DNA of 7,171 nucleotides, from the NCBI GenBank assembly GCA_964547645.1, contig CAZJOM010000137.1, positions 1 to 7,171 on the forward strand, in the 5' to 3' direction. This DNA is from SZUA-430 sp964547645. Lineage in GTDB: Bacteria; Pseudomonadota; Alphaproteobacteria; Micropepsales; Micropepsaceae. This document shows positions 5,845 through 7,171 of this stretch, piece by piece. Made by a program: the position numbers and the translations under genes. Below the pieces are notes generated by a model, which saw only the letters and a program-made list of their open reading frames with translations, was not told where the DNA came from and searched no databases. Each line of letters starts with the position of its first letter. Within the stretch, counting starts at the first letter, position 1.

Positions 5845-7077
5845 ATGGAGCCAGCCTTGAATACCGACTTCCTTCGCATCAAGCGCCTGCCGCCGTACGT
5901 TTTCGAAGAGGTCAACCGCCTCAAAGCGAAGGCACGGGCGGCGGGTGAGGACATCATCGACTTCGGCATGGGCAATCCCGATATGCCGACGCCGAAGCAC
6001 ATCGTCGAGAAGCTGATCGAGACGACGCAAGACCCGCGGATGAACCGCTATTCGGCGTCGCGCGGTATTCCGGGTTTGCGCCGGGCGATGGCGGCCTACT
6101 ACGGCCGGCGCTTCGGCGTGAAGATCGATCCCGACCGTGAAGTGATCGCGACGTTGGGGTCCAAGGAGGGCTTCGCCAATCTCGCGCAAGCGATGACAGC
6201 ACCGGGCGATACCATCATCGTGCCGAACCCAGCCTATCCCATTCACGCGTTCGGGTTCATTTTGGCCGGTGCCGCGATCCGCCATGTGGAGGCGTCGAGC
6301 CCGGAGCAGTTCTTGCGCGGTATCGAGCGCGCGGTGCGCCACGCTGTGCCGCCGCCGACCGCGGTGGTGGTGAGCTATCCCTCGAACCCGACGGCGCAGG
6401 TCGTCGATCTCGACTTCTATAAGGAGGTCGTGGCGTTCGCGAAGGCGAAGGGGCTTTGGGTGCTATCCGACCTTGCCTATGCCGAGATCTATTTCGGCGA
6501 CAAGGCGCCGCCGTCGATGCTGCAGGTCGAGGGCGCGAAGGACATTGTGGTCGAGTTCAATTCGTTGTCGAAGACTTATGCGATGCCCGGTTGGCGCATG
6601 GGCTTTGCCGCGGGGAACGAGCGGCTCATTCATGCGTTGGGGCGGATCAAATCGTACCTCGACTATGGCGCATTCACACCGATCCAGGTCGCGGCGGCGG
6701 CGGCGTTGAATGGGCCGCAGGATTGCGTCGACGAAATGCGAGCGATCTACAAAGCGCGGCGCGACGCCTTGGTCGACAGTTTTGCGCGGGCCGGGTGGCC
6801 GGTACCGTCGCCGGAGGCTTCGATGTTCGCGTGGGTGCCGATCCCGGAGGCGTTTCGGCCGCTGGGGTCGCTCGCGTTTTCGAAACTGTTGCTGGAGCAT
6901 GCGAAGGTCGCGGTGGCGCCGGGTATCGGCTTCGGCGAATACGGCGACGGGCATGTGCGCATCGCGCTTGTCGAGAACGAGCAGCGCATCCGTCAGGCAG
7001 CGCGCAACGTGCGCAAGTTCTTGAGTGCGGGTCCATCCGTCGCGGAGGCGAGCGCCGCTCGCAACGCTGCACAATGA
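5845..7077 (+). CDS. alaC: AlaC-type class I aminotransferase (PLP)
   Basis: A cytosolic pyridoxal-phosphate aminotransferase of fold type I, closest by eye to E. coli AlaC (glutamate-pyruvate transaminase); such proteins are often labelled LL-diaminopimelate or aspartate aminotransferase. Shared blocks are RLPPYVF (14-20), GEDIIDFGMGNPD (34-46), SASRGIPGLRRA (70-81), GSKEGFANL (105-113), VPNPAYPIH (126-134), YPSNPTAQ (178-185), DLAYAEI (209-215), LSKTYAMPGWR (241-251), RIKSYLDYGAFTP (267-279) and HVRIALVEN (370-378). Lys243 is the PLP Schiff-base lysine, with Asn181, Asp209 and Tyr212 around the cofactor and Arg372 for the substrate carboxylate. An ATG at 5845 gives 410 residues. A TTG at 5857 with GGAG six bases before it is an alternative and perhaps better start, giving 406. 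The stop overlaps the hom start by ATGA, which ties it to aspartate-family amino acid synthesis. Exact substrate is uncertain. Confidence 0.93.
   Translation: MEPALNTDFLRIKRLPPYVFEEVNRLKAKARAAGEDIIDFGMGNPDMPTPKHIVEKLIETTQDPRMNRYSASRGIPGLRRAMAAYYGRRFGVKIDPDREVIATLGSKEGFANLAQAMTAPGDTIIVPNPAYPIHAFGFILAGAAIRHVEASSPEQFLRGIERAVRHAVPPPTAVVVSYPSNPTAQVVDLDFYKEVVAFAKAKGLWVLSDLAYAEIYFGDKAPPSMLQVEGAKDIVVEFNSLSKTYAMPGWRMGFAAGNERLIHALGRIKSYLDYGAFTPIQVAAAAALNGPQDCVDEMRAIYKARRDALVDSFARAGWPVPSPEASMFAWVPIPEAFRPLGSLAFSKLLLEHAKVAVAPGIGFGEYGDGHVRIALVENEQRIRQAARNVRKFLSAGPSVAEASAARNAAQ
5847..5850 (+). promoter_or_regulatory. Shine-Dalgarno favouring a TTG start at 5857
   Basis: GGAG lies six bases upstream of TTG at 5857, while no Shine-Dalgarno precedes the ATG at 5845 (the bases there are GCTCGCGGGCT). 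The protein from TTG would begin MNTDFLRIKRLPPYVF, in line with the usual short N-terminus of this family. The alternative is that the ATG is used with a weak site. Confidence 0.5.
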
Positions 7078-7171
7078 CGACACTTCGAGTGGGGATTGCG
7101 GGGCTCGGCACGGTCGGCGCCTCCGTCGCGAAGATTGTGGTCGAGCAAGGCACTGCTTTAGCTGCGCGCTG
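7074..7171 (+). CDS. hom: Homoserine dehydrogenase, 3'-truncated by window end
   Basis: Only the first 32 codons are present. They begin MTTLRVGIAGLGTVGASVAK, with the Rossmann dinucleotide-binding GLGTVG (residues 10-15) in the exact place and wording of homoserine dehydrogenase N-termini. The enzyme reduces aspartate semialdehyde to homoserine with NAD(P)H, feeding methionine and threonine synthesis. The ATG overlaps the aminotransferase stop (ATGA, 7074-7077), so translation is probably coupled. The order AlaC-like aminotransferase then hom is, from general knowledge, common in alphaproteobacteria, often followed by glpX and recJ. Another NAD(P)-binding protein cannot be excluded from 32 residues alone. 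Confidence 0.85.
   Translation, partial: MTTLRVGIAGLGTVGASVAKIVVEQGTALAAR

Noticed and set aside
6463..7083. Minus-strand frame opposite the aminotransferase
   Set aside because: Arg-rich composition typical of an antisense shadow; the + strand protein is well conserved over the same bases.
1..7171. CRISPR array, tRNA, rRNA, insertion sequence or phage genes
   Set aside because: No spaced direct repeats, cloverleaf-like sequence, transposase or phage protein was seen on either strand.

Overview
The window is a high-GC piece of bacterial chromosome, most likely from an alphaproteobacterium (Rhodospirillales-like by the look of the proteins; this is inference from protein style and gene order, not a database search). 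It carries housekeeping and storage-metabolism genes. A run of exactly 100 Ns shows that it comes from a scaffolded draft assembly or metagenome bin.

Left part (1-2764, + strand): a tight run made of the 3' part of coaD (coenzyme A synthesis), queA and tgt (two steps of queuosine tRNA modification). coaD and queA are 2-3 bases apart. queA and tgt are separated by a long, nearly perfect inverted repeat. A 37-codon open frame bridges that repeat and overlaps queA and tgt by ATGA at both ends. The Shine-Dalgarno of tgt lies inside the repeat's right arm.

Middle (2757-5063, - strand): a class I polyhydroxyalkanoate synthase gene (phaC) whose last codons fall in the N gap, followed by the 3' part of a second, unrecognised gene whose start falls in the gap. 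The N padding happens to keep one frame open, so naive calling gives a false 768-residue fusion. The unrecognised gene runs tail to tail into tgt with an 8-base overlap, inside a small palindrome.

Right part (5286-7171, + strand): a small Ala/Lys/Pro-rich lipoprotein gene divergent from phaC, then an AlaC-type class I aminotransferase and the first 32 codons of a homoserine dehydrogenase (hom), the last two overlapping by ATGA. The 222-base region between phaC and the lipoprotein gene holds a possible sigma-70 promoter for phaC and several TGC/GCA palindromic half-sites that resemble what is known of PhaR-type regulators.

No RNA genes, CRISPR arrays, insertion sequences or phage genes were seen. 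The window is mostly ordinary core genome. The parts most worth a second look are the bridging ORF and hairpin between queA and tgt, the unrecognised gene beyond the gap, and the phaC control region.
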